From contig JAVBLP010000022.1 in NCBI GenBank assembly GCA_031553505.1, positions 1 to 64,000 on the forward strand: a stretch of 64,000 nucleotides of DNA, written 5' to 3'. Each line of letters starts with the position of its first letter. The stretch's first letter is position 1. The notes under the pieces were generated by a model. It saw only the letters and a program-made list of their open reading frames with translations. It did no database searches and was not told the DNA's origin. Made by a program: the position numbers and the translations under genes. Shown here in pieces: positions 40,340 to 50,655 of this stretch. The DNA comes from JAVBLP01 sp031553505. GTDB lineage: Bacteria > Elusimicrobiota > Endomicrobiia > Endomicrobiales > Endomicrobiaceae.

Positions 40340-43300
40340 ATGAAAAAAATTATTGCGTCAGTCGCGGCGGCGTGTCTGCTGTTTACAACAATGGGGGATA
40401 TTGCTTTTGCGGCTCACGCTCGTGAAAACGAAAAAATTATTCAAAATTCAATAGGATTTATTCCTTCAAATCTCGGGAAAGTAGTAGATTCACAGAGTTT
40501 TAGCAGCGGCAAAACAATAGTTAATATACAGGATTTGCATTGCCACGCGGAAGTGCAGAAAAATATATGCGCGATAATTGAAGATTTGCAAAAAAAGTAT
40601 GAAATTTCAGCCATTTTTGTTGAAGGCGGATACGGCGACATAAATACCGATATCTTCAGAAATATGGATGATAAAACGATAAAGCTTAAGATCCTTGATA
40701 ATCTGATCGACAACGGCAGGCTGACCGGCGCGGAATATTTTGACGTAAAAAATAACTCTTCAATACCGCTTTACGGGCTTGAAGACAAAAAAGTGCATCA
40801 GGAAAATTTTGAGCGCCTTACTGAGATATTTACAAACCGCAGCCTTTACAGTACGGAGCTTTTAAGGATAAAAAATGAAATCAGTTATCTTAAAGCAAAG
40901 TATTTCAGCAGCGAAGGCAAACGTTTCGACGCCTTTCTTGAAAGCTATAAGAACGGAAAAATTTCATCTGAGAAATATTATTCTTTTTTAAAAAAATATA
41001 TTAACAAGATAAGTCTGCAGGATGAGGATTATAATTCCTTTTTATATGTCTCTTTGGACAGGTATCCGGCCTTTTCCTTGTATTGCGATCTTTTACAGCA
41101 GTCAAAAAGCATAAATTACAATAAAGCTTCGCTGGAAATGCGAAATCTCGTAAAGCAGCTTCAGGAAACGCTTCCGCATAATGAGTTTGCGGAGCTTTCT
41201 TTAAAAACGGCCGGTTTTGGCAACGCTGACGAATTTGTGGCAAGTCTTGGCGAAATTGGCAAAAAGTACAGTATAGACATCAACCCTGACGGCGAATTCG
41301 CAAAGCTTGTAAGGTATATGTCAGCCGGGGCCGGTTTAAACGTTTTGGATTTTATTAATGAAGAAAAACAGGTAATTTCCGATATACGCGCCGCGTTTGC
41401 CGAAAACGAGGCTGAATTTGAAATAGCATTTTTAGGGGATTTTTATAACAGGCTGGAAGCGTTTTTAGACGCGAAAGTTACGGCTGACGAATACGATTAC
41501 TTTGTCCGCGAATACGCGAATTTTATAAATATTTATGAAAAGTACGCGTTTAAAAGCGATTTGGCGTTTTTTCAGAATAATATAGATCTTTTAAAAAAAT
41601 TCTATGAAGTTAATATAGACAGAAACAGGATATTTGTCCAAAATATAAATAAAAAAACAGGTGCAAAAAACGGTAAAAACGGCATTGTTGTCGTAATTAC
41701 CGGCGGTTTTCACAGTAAGGGTCTGAGTGACATTTTCAAGAAGAATAAGATGTCATATATCAGCATAATACCTGCAGTGACTACCGGCACAAAAAGATCG
41801 GAAGAGGCATACTACGGATATGTGCTAAACACGCATAATTTTTCTGCTCAAACATTTGCTTTAGCACTCGCATCACAGGCTTCATATTTTGAGCTTTCAC
41901 GAGTATTGATCTCTGCCGCCTCTTCCGGTCTTAATGCTTTAGAGTACAATGAAGAAAACATCGCAGCGCTGCAAAATGCTTTAAGCGGCATGCTTAAGCA
42001 GGATGTTAAAGCTGATTTTGGTTTAGAAGAAAGCATTTTAACCCTTCCAAACGGTTTTGTTATTACCCTTCAAAACCGCAACGGGAAAATGAATAACTTA
42101 ACTTATCCTGATGAGGGTATAGCCGCTTCCAACGGCAGCCGCTTCTCAATCGGTTTAAAGAATTCCGCCGTTTTATCTTTCAATGCCGTAAAAAACACAT
42201 ATTCTTATATCTTCGCGCCCAACACTTATTCCGCTATTAAAAGCATAATGGAGTACGCCGCCGGAAATAATCTTATAACCGGCGACGGCCTGATATTTGA
42301 CATTGAAATGTCGGAAGATGTTTACGATAAAATCGACGGTATAGACGCGGAACTGCTTGCCAGAATGCCGGATTTTATGCAGCACGCGGCTTTAAAATAC
42401 CAGCAGAGGCGCGACAGGCTATCCAAAATTGAAAAAACAGTCTTGGCAAACGCTTTTCTTGCGGCATATTTTCAGTGCGGCATAGATGAAACGCTGCTTG
42501 ATTACTTCTTTATTGAGCCGGAAAAAAGCAGCTACGAAATGTCAGAAAAAGTTCCGCCCGCCCAGGCTGTTCTTGCCGGCGCGCTCAATAACGAAAAAAT
42601 TATAAGAGTACCGGTATATCTGATAGGCGAATCATCGGACCTCTATTTAGATTATGAAGATATTATCGTTAAAAATGCAAAAATACTTCAAAATAGCGAA
42701 GAAAGTGTATACCGAAGAGTTAATGCTTTAAAGTATTTACTAAGCGAGAAAGCCGATATATCCGCTTATCAATATGATTTGCTGGACATAAGAAAAACAC
42801 TTGTGAACAATATGAGGGCTATAGCTTCTTACGGCAGCAAGGGCCACAGAAGCGATATTGCTTTTGTCGAAGAAGTGATCTCCGACAATATGGATTTATA
42901 TTCGGATATTATACTCAAATCATTTTTCGGCGGGGATGAATTCACGTATTTATGGATTATGCATCACAGGAACGATAAGAGTTTTCTAAAGAGAATTATC
43001 GGTAATGAAAAATCATCTTTAAAACTTAAACTTTTTGCTTATATGTATTTGCGGATGAATTTTGATAATGTCGATGATGAAAGCGCTTTTTATAATAAAT
43101 ACATGCAAAATTTTGACTTGGCGGATGTCGAAATAAAAAACAGATATGATTTGATGGCTGTCATAGCCGGCACGCAGGTATACTTGACACATCTGGCAGA
43201 CACTTTATTAAAAGGCCGCATAAATATTCATGATAATGACAGAAAACTGATCTATTACAGCATTTTAACCGCGGCAATGGTTAAGCCTTCCGAAACGGAG

Positions 43301-46300
43301 AATGCCATTGCGAATGCAGCATTTGAATTTACCGAAGCCATGAAAAAAGATACGGTGTTACATGAAGTGGGGCATAATCATTTGTTTGCGCTTGCGGAAA
43401 AATCATCTGCCGCGCGCGGAAAATCAATAACCGCAAGGATACTGCACGAACTCTTTGCTTTTTCAACCATTCCTTTTGTTTACTCATATAAAGAAATTCC
43501 AAATCGGACATACTTGTCTTTAGAGCATAAAGCCGCATGGAGCATATTTGCGGTATTTGAAAAAGTATTTGAGCTTTCCGGTTATAAGAAACATGTGAGT
43601 TGGGCTGCTTTCATGATGGAGGCGATAGTAAGATACTTTGAGTCGGAAAGCTTAAAAAAAGATTTTACGGACATGCAGGCGGCGCTGCTTGATATTATGG
43701 CAGGTATCGTAGAGAAAGAAAGCGGGTCGGATATAAGCAAAAACACATTGAAAAGATTATATGCTCTGGCAAGCAGCGCTAAAAAAAATGAGATCGTTCT
43801 TGAAGACGACACGGATACTGAAATAGACTTTCAGGATGTTGCGCTGATAAAAATGCAGCCTGACGGGAATGTTTTGATTACGAAGGATAAAGACGGCGCC
43901 GTGTTTATGATAAACGGCGGGAATATATATTCTATCGAAGACGGCAGAGGCGCCTATATTTTGGATAGCAGGCTGTTTGTAAGTTTGGCTGACGATACGC
44001 TGCATATAGAAAAAAAATCCGGAGACGCGGCATCTGTCGAATATATAAGTTTGGCTCCGGCTATGTATAGAATATGGGATTCCGCCGATGTCGCGGTTAG
44101 GGAAGTTGTCAGACAGCTTGAAAGGTCCGGAATAAAGCAGGCGAATATTTTTGACGAAAATAACAAGGCGGAAGTAAATGTGATTCTTTCGGCAGCTCAA
44201 AAAGAATACAAAATAAAATTTACCGTTAAGGAAATTGCCCGGGCATGGGGCGAAAATGCGTTAGCGGAAAAAGCATCCATAACTATTCCGGTTAAAAAAG
44301 GCATTGCGGGAGAGAATTCCGCCGTGAATGAAGCCGAAGAGTATGCCTTTAATGAAAACGTTATCCGCCTTTTAATGGAAAATATAAATGACGAAAATGG
44401 CGATATATATGTAAAAGCAAGCAACTTAAAAGAATTAATCAGGCACGGCGTAGGTTTTCGCGAAATTGCGGAAAATGCGATTGATATCAGGCATCAGTTG
44501 AATAATAATAAAGCCGCCATAGACGGTCCATTCACAACTCTGTATGCGGACTCTCTTACTTTGGTTGAAGAACTGATAGCGGATAATTTACCGTACTATT
44601 TTGAAAACAGCCGTAATTTAGGCCTTTTGGAAAAAGAATTCAGCGGCGATGAAATACGCTTTTTGGAAGTGATAAGATCTAGAAATGACGAAGATAAGCT
44701 GATTGAAACTGCCGAAAAAGAAGATACCGGAATAAAATTCAGGCTTTTTGCTTTTATGTACTTGATGAAAAATTTTTACGAGCCATATTTGCAAAATGAT
44801 TTTTTAAATAAACTTTTGCTTGAGGCTGAAGACATTCTTGATATTAACGTAGAAAGCAATTTTGACTTAAAAGCATATATAGCAGGCTGCAAATTGCTGT
44901 ACTCCAAAGATCTTAATTCTGTTTTAGGCATTAAGATAAACAATTCGGATGATATGCTGATTTGGAATTATGTAAGTAAGGCGGTTTTTACGGAAAAAAA
45001 TAAAGATGAGCCGAATGAGACAGCGAATTCCAATTTTGAATTTGTTAAAGTTGAAACGAAGACCGCAGTGCATGAAATAGCGCATAATTTTTTAGATATG
45101 ATTGAAAAAAGCACGTTTACGGGTTTTAACAGTCATATTTCGATAAGAATTTTACACGAACTATTTGCCTACGGGTCGGAAGATTTCTTCGACCGGCGCA
45201 AATACATATTTGCCAGGCTTCCCAGATTCTCCCTGGAACATGATATCGCCGTGTCGCTGCTTAACGCCGCCGCAAACGTCCCAAGATACGTCGGAATTGG
45301 AAGATTATGCAACTGGCCTGCCGTCCTTCTTAAAACCATAGTGTTTTATTTTAAAAAATCCGCGGAAAAAGCAAGGAACGCCGATGTTGCCGAAGGTTTT
45401 TCCGAGCAGTATGCCGAATTGATACAAACAAAAACAAATAAAAAGTTTTCAAAATTGTTTATAAAAAATTTATTTAAACTGATGTACAGCGGAAAAAGAA
45501 GCAACTTGCTGCTGGTAAACGGGATTTTTAAAACTTCTGTTGCAAATTTACCGGTATTCATAAAAGAAACGTCCGTTGAAAATGTGATTATGCTGGAAAA
45601 AGATGCTGACGGCGCGCTTTCCGCCGAAATAAACGGCGTAAACTACGATATTACGCAGGAATGGCTTGTTTTGGGAAACGGAAACGTAAGAATACGCAGC
45701 ATTGGTAAAGAAGTTGAAATCGAAGAGCTGAAAGGGTATGCGGTTTATATCGATTATTTAAACTTTGATAAACAAGCTGAAAAGCTTACTGCCGAAGAAA
45801 AAAGGAATGCCATTAAAGAGGTAGCCAGACAGTTCGAAAGATCCGGATTGTTTCCCGAGATATACATGTATGAAAGCGATTCGGACGAAGTCGAAAATAT
45901 CCTCCTGCTTGCGGAAAGAAAATATGGTATAAAATTTTCAAAAGATGAAGTTATAAGCGAAATGATTGCCGATAAATCTGCTAATGCTGCCGCCTCGGCC
46001 GGACTGAGATCTTTTGTTTTGCCGGGTTTTGAAACTGTTGCCGTCACCGACGCAAACCGGATAAAAGATATTTCCAACGATATATTTTTCGGGCTTCTCT
46101 GGGAAGGTTTTAACTTCAAACACAGTATTGCCGAAAACCTTGAAGTGCTTTTAAACGTTGCGGGATATTCAAAAGAAACCGCTGATAAAATAAAAGAAGA
46201 TTTTATATACCGTTTCGGAATCAGCGAGCGAAACCTCAACGTTTTAAAGAAAAGATATAATCCTGCATTCCGGCAGGCGGCGGAAGAATTGTACGCGGAA

Positions 46301-49300
46301 GGCGTTTCTCAGGGGCTTAAAGACAGGGATACCCTTGAAAGGCGCATTACAGCGAAAGGCTATCTCAATGCAAGAGAGATAGCTAACCATTTTAACCTTT
46401 CCGCGCAGGTTTTGCATTTCGCGGAGCACAAAGGCATTACGTATAAAACTAATAATAATTACCAAAAATATGTCGAAACATTTCATAATAAGGTTTTGAA
46501 AAGGCGCATAAGGCTTTCCACTCATCAGGCCGTTGTGGATAATGAGCGCGAACTTAACAGGCTTGCGTTGAAATTTTATTTAAACGGTTCCAAAAAGCTG
46601 TTTTCCGCGGATGAAAGTTTCAGGAACAATCCGAAATTTGACGAAATTGTGGCAAGTATGCATTTCGCGAAAAATAAAGTCCGCGGCATCAAAGACGCAT
46701 TTTTTGATATTTTCGGGGACAGCGTAATGGAAATGAATGTGAAAGAAAACAACGCCGATGCCATTGCCGCTGAGGCGCAGACAGTTGTAAGCGAAGGGCT
46801 TAATTCTCCCGGCGCTTTCAAAAAAATACAAAGGATTGAAAGAATATACTCCTCAAACGGCAGTTATAAATCTTCGGATAACGATCTTGTCAGGATACTT
46901 TTAGAACTCGGCTATGCTAAAGAACGCGCGTATAAAGTTTACTCGGCGGTAAACATGCAGTTTCACAGGCACGGCAAAACGATGTTTAGCCTTCCGGATT
47001 TTAAAGGCAATTATAAACTTTTCAGCCCTTTCAAGCCCGCAGTACTGCCGGAAAATGAATATATGGTTGACAAAATGGTTAACGAAGGCGAACCTCTTCT
47101 GAAAATTCTGTTTAAAATAGCTGTTGCCGAGTTTTTCGGCAGCTTAAGCTTTGATTTCAGCAGAAGGCATCCCGCGGACCGGAAAATATTTGGCAGCGTG
47201 TTTGATAATGAGGTAAGCGAAAAAATTCCTTATATGTATCAAAAGCATGATAATGATAAAGATTTTTTTGCGGACGGCGCTCTTGCGGTTACCATGTATA
47301 CATATATGGGGGCATTCGCCGGTTTTATAACGGGTATCGGCCGCATCGCGGGTTTAATCATCGGAAGCACCCTCACAGGAGGCGTTGAGCTTGCCGCGGC
47401 TTTAGGCATAGCCGTTGTCAGCGCCGTTATCGCCGGCATAGCGGCAAATACAGCCGTGCATATGCTTGTGGACAGCAGGGCCGTTAAAGAAAAAATCGCT
47501 TTAAAAGACCTTGAACCTTACGGCATTGAAAAAGTTAAGGAGTATGTAAATGATTCTTACGGGTTTGAAAACATTGACGAATATATCAATGTGCCTGTCA
47601 TAGTTGTAGATAAAAAGCCCGCAAATCCGGAAGAATTTGGTTTTGTAAATTCTGGCGTAAAAACCGGAAGAAAAAGCGTATGGATAAGCACAAAAACAAA
47701 AGCTCTCGTGATTTTTTCCGAGCGCCCCGTGGAGGAAATAGAAAACGTTATCCTCGCAGAGGGAAATAAAAAATTCCTAAAAAGCGCGTCAAAACTTATT
47801 TATAAAAGCACCGGCGTCAGGCTTAACAGCAAAAATTTTGATGTTTCTTGGACAAAAGTCATAAATTCAAAGGCTAAAGGCATATCTTATGACGAAAGGG
47901 GAAACGTAAGAGCGCGCATAAATATTTTGGATTTAGATGAAAGGCAGGAAACCGCGGATTTTATCGCAGCCGCAAATGAAATCAAAAGGGCTGATAAAGC
48001 CGCCGCGGTTGAAAGCATATACTTTATCATAGATGACCTTGATTCTCTTGAAAATTTCGGAGCGATGCTTGAAAATTTTCAAAAGTTCGGAAACGGGCAG
48101 TTGATCGTAGACCGTAATGATTTAATAGAAGCGCTGACTTTAAGCCAGATGGAAAAGTTTTTTGAAGTTGCGCATGCCAACGGCATCAAAGTTTACGCTG
48201 ATATTACGCAAGACTACGGCTACGGAAGCGCAGGGCGCCTTTCAGATATGGGTTTTGATGGTTACTTTTACCATAACAATGAAGAGCAGTCCTACGCGGT
48301 GAGGGATTTTATTATGGCGTCAGACACATGGGTAAGTTATATAAAAGAATATTCATCCGCGCCGGAATTGCGCATCCAGCTTAAAGAAGCGGAAGAGTCC
48401 GCCTTTGTGCTGGGGGTAAAAGATATTTCCAGGGTGCTGGTTGACGGAAATGTTACTGCGGCGGAAAAAAGCTGGATAAGGAGCCTTTTGAAAGGCGATA
48501 ATTTGTTGGGCATACTGGATAAAAAAGGATATACCAGAAAATCTTTAACTGACACGGCTTACGCCTTTAACAGCAAGCATATCCCGCAGCTTGACAGGGT
48601 AAACGGCGAAAGGCAAAAAGAAGAGATTTTTGACGCTTTGGTTTATTTTGATATAGAAGGAGCTAAAGAGGCAATGAATCTTAACGATGACAATCCGGTA
48701 AGCATATATCTCAATAACATAGCCGCGCGTACGGATTCCGCGGACAAACCGGAAGCTTTCCAGCGTATTTTTTTGGAGTCTGTTTTTGAGAGGATGCTCG
48801 CGCAACAGCAGACAGAAGGCGCGCTGGTAAATAAAGATTTTGAAAAAATTCTCGGCAAAGCTTTAAGAGAGAAGCTTGCGGCAGTTCCCGCTGATAATAT
48901 AATTAAAGTTGATTTCGGCGGTTATAAAGCTGAAAAAGTTGCGGAAGCGCAGGGCAAAGCCGATGCTTCCGTAGCCAATATGGTTGAAATACAAAATGCC
49001 GCAGATAAGTTTAAGGCGGAAGTAAGAGAAAGATACAAAGAAAGAACAAGCTTTGAATACTGCTACAAAGAAGCTTTAAAATACAGCGGGTATGATAAAC
49101 AGCTTACTAGAAAAGAAGGCAAAATAGTGGAAAAAGAAGCCAAAAGGATGCAAAAGCAGATGAAAAAAATTTCCTTTAGCGAATTTTTGCAGATTGAACT
49201 TGATAAAGAGATGCGCGAAGCCGCAAAACTTGCTTTTGACTCCCGCGATAAAAATACCGAGGCTTTGGCAAAAATCATACAGTTTATACCCGCTCTTGCC

Positions 49301-49387
49301 GATGTCAAAATGAAAGTGGAATTTAAGAGTGAAACGCTAAAAGAGTTTGACACAAGAAACATGAAAACCGTTTTAACGCAGGCGTAA
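40340..49387 (+). CDS. Giant secreted protein with TraB/ChaN-like domain, two HEXXH modules and a shared C-terminal module
   Basis: The 3015-residue product has a signal peptide (MKKII to DIAFA-AH). The ATG at 40340 has a GGAG site 6 bases upstream; a TTG 12 bases earlier overlaps that site. Residues about 60-480 resemble the TraB/ChaN/EreA fold: IQDLHCHAEVQ (D65, H67, H69), FVEGGY (E95), ITGGFHSKGL (H458). Residues about 805-1310 and 1335-1885 are a tandem duplication, each with HEXXH (1008-1012, 1578-1582) followed after an equal distance by ILHELFA (E1037, E1607), a gluzincin-like zinc site. Then comes a helical region, a Gly/Ala-rich hydrophobic stretch (about 2314-2378), and from about 2410 to 2985 a module shared with the protein at 2-3604. 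Activity is unproven. Codon use looks like the neighbours'. Confidence 0.85.
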   Translation: MKKIIASVAAACLLFTTMGDIAFAAHARENEKIIQNSIGFIPSNLGKVVDSQSFSSGKTIVNIQDLHCHAEVQKNICAIIEDLQKKYEISAIFVEGGYGDINTDIFRNMDDKTIKLKILDNLIDNGRLTGAEYFDVKNNSSIPLYGLEDKKVHQENFERLTEIFTNRSLYSTELLRIKNEISYLKAKYFSSEGKRFDAFLESYKNGKISSEKYYSFLKKYINKISLQDEDYNSFLYVSLDRYPAFSLYCDLLQQSKSINYNKASLEMRNLVKQLQETLPHNEFAELSLKTAGFGNADEFVASLGEIGKKYSIDINPDGEFAKLVRYMSAGAGLNVLDFINEEKQVISDIRAAFAENEAEFEIAFLGDFYNRLEAFLDAKVTADEYDYFVREYANFINIYEKYAFKSDLAFFQNNIDLLKKFYEVNIDRNRIFVQNINKKTGAKNGKNGIVVVITGGFHSKGLSDIFKKNKMSYISIIPAVTTGTKRSEEAYYGYVLNTHNFSAQTFALALASQASYFELSRVLISAASSGLNALEYNEENIAALQNALSGMLKQDVKADFGLEESILTLPNGFVITLQNRNGKMNNLTYPDEGIAASNGSRFSIGLKNSAVLSFNAVKNTYSYIFAPNTYSAIKSIMEYAAGNNLITGDGLIFDIEMSEDVYDKIDGIDAELLARMPDFMQHAALKYQQRRDRLSKIEKTVLANAFLAAYFQCGIDETLLDYFFIEPEKSSYEMSEKVPPAQAVLAGALNNEKIIRVPVYLIGESSDLYLDYEDIIVKNAKILQNSEESVYRRVNALKYLLSEKADISAYQYDLLDIRKTLVNNMRAIASYGSKGHRSDIAFVEEVISDNMDLYSDIILKSFFGGDEFTYLWIMHHRNDKSFLKRIIGNEKSSLKLKLFAYMYLRMNFDNVDDESAFYNKYMQNFDLADVEIKNRYDLMAVIAGTQVYLTHLADTLLKGRINIHDNDRKLIYYSILTAAMVKPSETENAIANAAFEFTEAMKKDTVLHEVGHNHLFALAEKSSAARGKSITARILHELFAFSTIPFVYSYKEIPNRTYLSLEHKAAWSIFAVFEKVFELSGYKKHVSWAAFMMEAIVRYFESESLKKDFTDMQAALLDIMAGIVEKESGSDISKNTLKRLYALASSAKKNEIVLEDDTDTEIDFQDVALIKMQPDGNVLITKDKDGAVFMINGGNIYSIEDGRGAYILDSRLFVSLADDTLHIEKKSGDAASVEYISLAPAMYRIWDSADVAVREVVRQLERSGIKQANIFDENNKAEVNVILSAAQKEYKIKFTVKEIARAWGENALAEKASITIPVKKGIAGENSAVNEAEEYAFNENVIRLLMENINDENGDIYVKASNLKELIRHGVGFREIAENAIDIRHQLNNNKAAIDGPFTTLYADSLTLVEELIADNLPYYFENSRNLGLLEKEFSGDEIRFLEVIRSRNDEDKLIETAEKEDTGIKFRLFAFMYLMKNFYEPYLQNDFLNKLLLEAEDILDINVESNFDLKAYIAGCKLLYSKDLNSVLGIKINNSDDMLIWNYVSKAVFTEKNKDEPNETANSNFEFVKVETKTAVHEIAHNFLDMIEKSTFTGFNSHISIRILHELFAYGSEDFFDRRKYIFARLPRFSLEHDIAVSLLNAAANVPRYVGIGRLCNWPAVLLKTIVFYFKKSAEKARNADVAEGFSEQYAELIQTKTNKKFSKLFIKNLFKLMYSGKRSNLLLVNGIFKTSVANLPVFIKETSVENVIMLEKDADGALSAEINGVNYDITQEWLVLGNGNVRIRSIGKEVEIEELKGYAVYIDYLNFDKQAEKLTAEEKRNAIKEVARQFERSGLFPEIYMYESDSDEVENILLLAERKYGIKFSKDEVISEMIADKSANAAASAGLRSFVLPGFETVAVTDANRIKDISNDIFFGLLWEGFNFKHSIAENLEVLLNVAGYSKETADKIKEDFIYRFGISERNLNVLKKRYNPAFRQAAEELYAEGVSQGLKDRDTLERRITAKGYLNAREIANHFNLSAQVLHFAEHKGITYKTNNNYQKYVETFHNKVLKRRIRLSTHQAVVDNERELNRLALKFYLNGSKKLFSADESFRNNPKFDEIVASMHFAKNKVRGIKDAFFDIFGDSVMEMNVKENNADAIAAEAQTVVSEGLNSPGAFKKIQRIERIYSSNGSYKSSDNDLVRILLELGYAKERAYKVYSAVNMQFHRHGKTMFSLPDFKGNYKLFSPFKPAVLPENEYMVDKMVNEGEPLLKILFKIAVAEFFGSLSFDFSRRHPADRKIFGSVFDNEVSEKIPYMYQKHDNDKDFFADGALAVTMYTYMGAFAGFITGIGRIAGLIIGSTLTGGVELAAALGIAVVSAVIAGIAANTAVHMLVDSRAVKEKIALKDLEPYGIEKVKEYVNDSYGFENIDEYINVPVIVVDKKPANPEEFGFVNSGVKTGRKSVWISTKTKALVIFSERPVEEIENVILAEGNKKFLKSASKLIYKSTGVRLNSKNFDVSWTKVINSKAKGISYDERGNVRARINILDLDERQETADFIAAANEIKRADKAAAVESIYFIIDDLDSLENFGAMLENFQKFGNGQLIVDRNDLIEALTLSQMEKFFEVAHANGIKVYADITQDYGYGSAGRLSDMGFDGYFYHNNEEQSYAVRDFIMASDTWVSYIKEYSSAPELRIQLKEAEESAFVLGVKDISRVLVDGNVTAAEKSWIRSLLKGDNLLGILDKKGYTRKSLTDTAYAFNSKHIPQLDRVNGERQKEEIFDALVYFDIEGAKEAMNLNDDNPVSIYLNNIAARTDSADKPEAFQRIFLESVFERMLAQQQTEGALVNKDFEKILGKALREKLAAVPADNIIKVDFGGYKAEKVAEAQGKADASVANMVEIQNAADKFKAEVRERYKERTSFEYCYKEALKYSGYDKQLTRKEGKIVEKEAKRMQKQMKKISFSEFLQIELDKEMREAAKLAFDSRDKNTEALAKIIQFIPALADVKMKVEFKSETLKEFDTRNMKTVLTQA

Positions 49388-49431
49388 AAAGACAGGATTT
49401 GAATATGTTTTATAGTTTGATATAATAAATA

Positions 49432-49460
49432 CGCCTCCTTTTTATAGGAGGCTTATTTAT
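49432..49460 (+). terminator. Probable terminator after the giant gene
   Basis: Seven-base arms GCCTCCT (49432-49438) and AGGAGGC (49446-49452) with a T-rich loop and the tail TTATTTATT. The stem is strong, the tail interrupted. Confidence 0.7.
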
Positions 49461-49571
49461 TAAATGCGGTAAAAATGCAAATAGGCTAATAGACAGAAGC
49501 GAAGAATGGCAAAGTTTTTGGCGTCATTTGCAACCTTAGTATGGCAGCAGGCGGTAATTATAAAGGAAAAT

Positions 49572-50633
49572 ATGAAAACGAAACTGAATTCTGTAAGAAA
49601 ATCGATAGACAAAGTGGATAAAGACATAGTAAAGCTTCTTGATAAAAGGGCGAAACTCGCCCTTGAAGCCGGAAAAGCAAAAGGCGTTTCGGGCAAAACC
49701 GTTTACGTGCCTTCCCGCGAAAGGGATGTCTTAAATAAAGTCACTTCAGGGAAAAACACTTTAAGCGCGGATTCGCTGGAAGCGATATATACAGAAATTA
49801 TAGGCGCGTGCCGCAACCTTGAATCTCCCGCGAAAATCGCTTTTTTGGGCCCGTGGGCGACTTTTACGCATCAGGCGGCTATGAAAAAATTTGGTTCTTC
49901 GGCGTATTTTGTGCCGTGCGCTTTGCCTCACGAAGTGCTTGGCGAGGTTGAAAGCGGCAGGGCGGATTTCGGCATTATACCGGTTGAAAACTCTAATGAA
50001 GGCTCCGTCAGCGTTACCCTTGACATACTTGCCGATACGGAACTTTCCGTCTGTGGCGAGGTAAGCTTAAAAATAGAACAATGCTTTTTGGTCAGCGACT
50101 CAAAAGCGAAAATAACAAGAATATATTCACATCCGCACGCTCTGGCACAGTGCAGGCAGTGGCTCAATAAGCATTATTCGGATGCCGAACTTGTGCCGGT
50201 TTCTTCCACCGCGGAAGCGGCAAAAACCGCCGCGAAAAGCAGCCACTCGGCAGCGATAGCTTCGGAAGCGGCCGGAAAGATATACGGTATGTACGTTTTA
50301 CATAAAGGCATACAGGATAACAGGCAGAACTGGACAAGGTTTTTTGTAGTCGGTAATACACAAACAAACCCAAGCGGAAAAGATAAAACAACTTTAATAT
50401 TTATGCTGAAAGATAAAATCGGCGCGCTTTACGAAATTTTAGGGATTTTTAACAAAAATAAAGTTAATTTAACAAAAATAGAATCCCGCCCCACAAAGAA
50501 AAAAGCGTGGGAGTATATGTTTTTCGCGGATTTGGAAGGGCATATGGCGGACAAAAAAACGGCAAAAACGGTTGAAGAACTTAAAAAATCGTGCGTATTC
50601 GTAAAAGTTTTGGGTTCTTACCCCAAAGCTTAA
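49572..50633 (+). CDS. pheA: Bifunctional chorismate mutase / prephenate dehydratase
   Basis: The P-protein converts chorismate to phenylpyruvate. The 353-residue product has an AroQ-type chorismate mutase (about 1-88; SIDKVDKDIVKLLDKRAKL), the prephenate dehydratase domain (about 92-270; IAFLGPWATFTHQAA, GIIPVENSNEGSV, and NWTRFFVVG with the catalytic Thr), and an ACT domain (about 280-350; FMLKDKIGALYEILGIF, KIESRP) for phenylalanine feedback. The ATG at 49572 has an AAAGGA site; the frame's earlier ATG at 49506 adds residues with no family match. It starts the pheA-hisC-aroF-tyrA-aroA run. Confidence 0.96.
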   Translation: MKTKLNSVRKSIDKVDKDIVKLLDKRAKLALEAGKAKGVSGKTVYVPSRERDVLNKVTSGKNTLSADSLEAIYTEIIGACRNLESPAKIAFLGPWATFTHQAAMKKFGSSAYFVPCALPHEVLGEVESGRADFGIIPVENSNEGSVSVTLDILADTELSVCGEVSLKIEQCFLVSDSKAKITRIYSHPHALAQCRQWLNKHYSDAELVPVSSTAEAAKTAAKSSHSAAIASEAAGKIYGMYVLHKGIQDNRQNWTRFFVVGNTQTNPSGKDKTTLIFMLKDKIGALYEILGIFNKNKVNLTKIESRPTKKKAWEYMFFADLEGHMADKKTAKTVEELKKSCVFVKVLGSYPKA

Positions 50634-50655
50634 AAAACGTAAGAGGTAAAATACT

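Noticed and set aside
43329..44200. Minus-strand open frames within the giant gene
   Set aside because: They lie fully inside a frame with strong domain repeats and have no ribosome sites or family matches.
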